From Neoroseomonas terrae (lineage in GTDB: Bacteria; Pseudomonadota; Alphaproteobacteria; Acetobacterales; Acetobacteraceae): a DNA stretch of 64,000 bases. This document shows positions 60,942 through 64,000 of this stretch, in pieces (the first letter of the stretch is position 1; each line of letters starts with the position of its first letter). The stretch spans positions 184,016-248,015 of the forward strand of contig NZ_JAAEDI010000005.1 of assembly GCF_018129025.1 (NCBI RefSeq), in the 5' to 3' direction. The position numbers and the translations under genes are program-made. The notes beneath the pieces are model-generated. The model saw only the letters and a program-made list of their open reading frames with translations, had not been told where the DNA came from and ran no database searches.

Positions 60942-61772
60942 ATGCCTTTGCTGTGCCTCAGTTCACCCAAGGGCGGTGTCGGCAAGACCTCGCTTGCGGC
61001 AGGCCTGGCCTTTGCCCTGCAACGCGCGGGCCGACAGGTGGTCGCCCTGGATTGCGATCCGCAGAACGCGTTGCGCCTCCATCTCGGCATGCCGATCTTC
61101 GATGGCGCCGGCTATATCGCGCAGCTGCAGAACCGGCCGGACTGGCGCGCCTGCCTGCGGACCACGCCGGCCGGCATCGCGCTGCTGCCCTATGGCGAGA
61201 CGGACATGCGCGGCGCCCTGGCAACGGCCTCCGCGATCGAACGCGAGCCGGAACTGCTCGCCGCGCCCATGCGGGACATGCTCGCCGACCCGTCGCTGAT
61301 CGTTCTTGCCGATACGCCGCCGGGGGCGTCCGCCGTGCTGTCCGTACTGGCGCCGCAGGCGTCGCTGGTGCTCGCGGTGCTGCTCGCCGACGCGGCGAGC
61401 ACGGCGCTGATCCCGGACATCGAGAGCGGCCGCTTCCTCGGCCGCGGGACGATGGGATCGCTGCTTGGACCCAAGCTGCTGATCGCGCTGAACCAGGTGG
61501 ATCGCGCCTCGCGGCTGTCCGTCGCGGCGGCGGAAGGCGTGGCGGCGCATCTCGGGCCGCGGCTGGCCGGCGCGGTTGCACGCGATGAGGCAGTGGCGGA
61601 GGCCCTCGCCTGCCAGCGCCCGGTCGGCCTGCACGCGCCGGGCAGCCGCGCGGCCGGCGACATCTCGGACCTCGCCGCCGCCGTGCTGCGGGAATTGCCG
61701 CCGCCCGCGCCCCCTCCGGCCCCGGCGCCGCAGCCCGTCTCCTCCCCGCTGTTTCCCTGGGTACGCCAATGA
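60942..61772 (+). CDS. bcsQ: Cellulose biosynthesis ATPase BcsQ (MinD/ParA-like)
   Basis: 276 residues. Deviant Walker A SSPKGGVGKTSLAAGLA, switch region LADTPPGASAVLS, and CDPQNALRLHLGMPI typical of BcsQ (YhjQ). It organises the cellulose secretion complex at the membrane. It overlaps bcsA by ATGA. The Pro-rich C-terminus resembles that of the preceding protein. Confidence 0.92.
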   Translation: MPLLCLSSPKGGVGKTSLAAGLAFALQRAGRQVVALDCDPQNALRLHLGMPIFDGAGYIAQLQNRPDWRACLRTTPAGIALLPYGETDMRGALATASAIEREPELLAAPMRDMLADPSLIVLADTPPGASAVLSVLAPQASLVLAVLLADAASTALIPDIESGRFLGRGTMGSLLGPKLLIALNQVDRASRLSVAAAEGVAAHLGPRLAGAVARDEAVAEALACQRPVGLHAPGSRAAGDISDLAAAVLRELPPPAPPPAPAPQPVSSPLFPWVRQ

Positions 61773-64000
61773 GCTTCGTTTCCGGGCTGCTGCGCGGCGG
61801 GGTCGCCGCGATCGGGCTGCTGCTCGCCCTCGTCGTCATCGTCACGCCGCTGGACGCGAACGACCAGGCGATGCTCGCGGTGGGCGGCATCGTCGTCTTC
61901 ATCGTGCTGAACCGCTTCCCCGGGAAGCGCTTCACGGTCGTGCTGGCGATGCTGTCCTGCGTCGTCTCCCTGCGCTACCTGCATTGGCGCGTCGCCGACA
62001 CGCTGGACCCGGAAAGCTTCTGGCAGGGCTTCTTCATGATCGGCCTGGTGCTGGCCGAGGCCTACGCCGTGCTGGCGCTGCTGCTCGGCTACTTCCAGAC
62101 GCTGTGGCCGCTCGAACGTCGGCCGGCGTCGATGCCGGACGACACCGCCGAATGGCCGACCGTCGACGTCTTCATCCCGACCTACAACGAGGATCTGGAG
62201 ATCGTCCGGCCGACCGTGCTCGCCGCGCTGGCGATGGACTGGCCGCGGGACAAGCTCAAGATCTGGATCCTGGATGACGGGCGGCGCCCGGCCTTCCGCG
62301 ACTTCGCCGAGGAATGCGGCTGCGGCTACATGGTCCGCCCCGACAACAAGGGGGCGAAGGCCGGCAACCTGAACCACGCCATGGCGCATACGGATGGCGA
62401 CTACATCGCGATCTTCGACTGCGACCACGTCCCGACCCGCGCCTTCCTGCAGATGACGCTCGGCTGGATGCTGCGCGACCCGCAGCTCGGCATGCTGCAG
62501 ACGCCGCACCATTTCTACTCGCTCGATCCGTTCGAGCGGAATCTGTCGAACGGCCGCGACGTGCCCAATGAAGGGCTGATGTTCTACGGCCTGGTGCAGC
62601 CGGGCAACGATCTATGGAACGCGACCTTCTTCTGCGGATCCTGCGCGGTGCTGCGGCGGGAGGCGCTGGAGCAGATCGGCGGCGTGCCGACCGAAACGGT
62701 GACGGAGGATTGCCACGCCTCCCTGCGCATGCAGCGGATGGGCTGGAACACCGCCTATCTGCGGGTGCCGCTCGCGGCGGGGCTGGCGACGGAGCGCCTG
62801 ATCATCCACATCGGCCAGCGCATGCGCTGGGCGCGCGGGATGCTGCAGATCATGCGCGTGGACAACCCGCTGTTCGGTCCGGGCCTCAGCCTGCCGCAGC
62901 GGCTTTGCTACTTCAGCGCGATGTTCCACTTCCTGTTCGCGATGCCGCGCGTGGTGTTCCTCTCGGCACCGCTCGCCTTCCTGTTGCTGGGGCACAGCGT
63001 CATCGCCGCCTCGCCGCTCGCGATCGTCGCCTATGCCGGGCCGCACATCTTCCACGCGGTCGCGACCGGCAGCCGGGTTGCGGGCGGCGTGCGGCATTCG
63101 TTCTGGTCCGAAATCTACGAGACCGTGCTTGCCCTTTGGCTGCTGCCGGTAACGCTCGCGACGCTGCTCGATCCGAAGAAGGGAAAGTTCAACGTGACGG
63201 AGAAGGGCGGCCTGCTGCCGGAGGGATATTTCGACTGGCGCGCGGTGTGGCCGAGCGCAGTACTGGCGGGGCTGCTGATGGCCGGCGTCGGCTCGGGCAT
63301 CTATGGCGTCATCGCCAATCCCTGGGGCAGCCTCGAAAGCCAGGCGTTCCTGCTGAATGGCATCTGGGCGACGCTGTGCCTGGTCCCGACACTCGCCTCC
63401 GTCGCGGCCGGCCGGGAACGCCGGCAGCTTCGCGCCCGCGCCCGGGTCGATGTCGAGCTGCCCGCGGTGCTCACCCTGCCGGACGGACACAAGATCGACG
63501 CGCGCACGCAGGACCTTTCCCTGGGCGGTGCCGGGCTGGTGCTGGCGGAGAAGCGCTCCGTCGCCGCCGACACGGCAGTGACGCTCGAACTGCCGCTGGG
63601 GCAGGAGACGCTGGCGATCCCTGCCACCGTCCGCCGGCTGGAGGGTGGCGAGGCGCAATTGCTGTTCCGCCCCGCGACGGTGGAGGAGGAGGCGACGATC
63701 GTCCGCGCCGTGTTCGGCCGCGCCGATGCCTGGCTGAGCTGGGACCAGCACCGGCCGGACCGGCCGCTGCGTTCGTTGGTCGAGGTCGTCGCCACGATGG
63801 GTTCCGTGTTCACCGGGCGCTCGCAGCTTTCCTTTGCATGGTGGCGCGCCCGGCGGCAGCGGCGGGACGAGCTGCGGCGCCCCGTCGCGCCAGTCGCCGC
63901 GCCGGAGCGGCGGACGGAGGTGCTGGCGCCGCGCAGTGCCGCGCCGACGCGCGCTGGCCTCGCGGTGCTGGCGCTGCTGTTGGCAGCCGCGCCGGCCATG
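61769..64000 (+). CDS. bcsA: Cellulose synthase catalytic subunit BcsA (3' end outside window)
   Basis: 744 codons open to the window end. N-terminal TM helices; GT2 motifs ILDDGRRPAF, FDCDHVPTRAF, VTEDCHASLRM and QRMRWARGML; several TM helices; then a PilZ domain with RARAR and DLSLGGAGLVL for c-di-GMP. Polymerises UDP-glucose to cellulose and exports it. Residues about 728-744 (RAGLAVLALLLAAAPAM) look like a signal/TM segment in frame, as if a BcsB part followed, like the fused AcsAB of Komagataeibacter. Confidence 0.95.
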   Translation, partial: MSFVSGLLRGGVAAIGLLLALVVIVTPLDANDQAMLAVGGIVVFIVLNRFPGKRFTVVLAMLSCVVSLRYLHWRVADTLDPESFWQGFFMIGLVLAEAYAVLALLLGYFQTLWPLERRPASMPDDTAEWPTVDVFIPTYNEDLEIVRPTVLAALAMDWPRDKLKIWILDDGRRPAFRDFAEECGCGYMVRPDNKGAKAGNLNHAMAHTDGDYIAIFDCDHVPTRAFLQMTLGWMLRDPQLGMLQTPHHFYSLDPFERNLSNGRDVPNEGLMFYGLVQPGNDLWNATFFCGSCAVLRREALEQIGGVPTETVTEDCHASLRMQRMGWNTAYLRVPLAAGLATERLIIHIGQRMRWARGMLQIMRVDNPLFGPGLSLPQRLCYFSAMFHFLFAMPRVVFLSAPLAFLLLGHSVIAASPLAIVAYAGPHIFHAVATGSRVAGGVRHSFWSEIYETVLALWLLPVTLATLLDPKKGKFNVTEKGGLLPEGYFDWRAVWPSAVLAGLLMAGVGSGIYGVIANPWGSLESQAFLLNGIWATLCLVPTLASVAAGRERRQLRARARVDVELPAVLTLPDGHKIDARTQDLSLGGAGLVLAEKRSVAADTAVTLELPLGQETLAIPATVRRLEGGEAQLLFRPATVEEEATIVRAVFGRADAWLSWDQHRPDRPLRSLVEVVATMGSVFTGRSQLSFAWWRARRQRRDELRRPVAPVAAPERRTEVLAPRSAAPTRAGLAVLALLLAAAPAM

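Noticed and set aside
1..64000. CRISPR arrays and rRNA genes
   Set aside because: No regularly spaced direct repeats and no rRNA-like sequence seen anywhere in the window; the spaced repeats present are hairpin units at gene borders.

Overview
This is a GC-rich chromosomal segment (mostly around 65-70% G+C by eye) from an alphaproteobacterium, most likely an Acetobacteraceae member of the Roseomonas type. The grounds are HWE-type histidine kinases, a FAT-GUY-type single-domain response regulator, system I cytochrome c maturation genes, an imelysin/di-haem oxidase iron cluster, a bcs cellulose operon, and pervasive ATGA/GTGA gene overlaps. The assignment is inference; no 16S gene is present.

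Region 1 (1-9.3 kb): after the 3' end of an SLC13-type permease comes a decaying prophage or integrative element. A tightly overlapping minus-strand operon (4357 down to 391) carries small phage-type genes. It includes a RuvC-like resolvase fused in frame to a DUF3631 domain, a truncated PAPS-reductase-like gene and a small gene broken by a stop codon. A divergent XRE regulator with nested operator dyads, three cargo genes of unknown role and a tyrosine integrase lacking its N-terminal region follow. A degenerate second copy of the resolvase/hypothetical gene junction lies at about 8.8-9.0 kb.

Region 2 (9.3-28 kb): a signalling cluster (hybrid kinase, CheR, REC-PAS-HWE kinase-REC) sits between the integrase and a second, decayed integrase fragment. 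Next are an AraC/TPR regulator, a divergent amidohydrolase/sulfatase pair, and a set of small stress-type proteins (PRC-barrel, zinc-ribbon, FPASDPP peptide, two glycine-zipper-like membrane peptides, helical proteins). A SemiSWEET, a HWE kinase with its response regulator, a tRNA-Gly(CCC) and a 3' fragment of another tRNA-Gly complete the region.

Region 3 (28-54 kb): core genome. It holds ftsE-ftsX-ydcF-plsC, an EVE/Rieske pair, ccmC-D-E-F-dsbE-ccmH-ccmI, an M48 protease with a YjgN-like membrane protein, rpsA and pnp (divergent), a flavin oxidoreductase, hisA, hisF, hisE, a GNAT acetyltransferase, and an M20 peptidase with an MFS transporter. Five loci here carry a family of double-hairpin repeats, usually as inverted pairs. 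One copy supplies the apparent start codon and first residues of CcmH.

Region 4 (54-64 kb): an iron-type operon (imelysin, DUF1111 di-haem protein, imelysin-like, DUF1513) reads leftward from a promoter region with a Fur-like box. Divergent from it is the cellulose operon bcsZ, a BcsR/BcsP-like gene, bcsQ and bcsA. bcsA is still open at the window end and enters a hydrophobic stretch, suggesting a BcsA-BcsB fusion.

The most unusual items are the repeat family (and its role in ccmH), the resolvase-DUF3631 chimera, the integrase-flanked signalling island and the possible BcsAB fusion.
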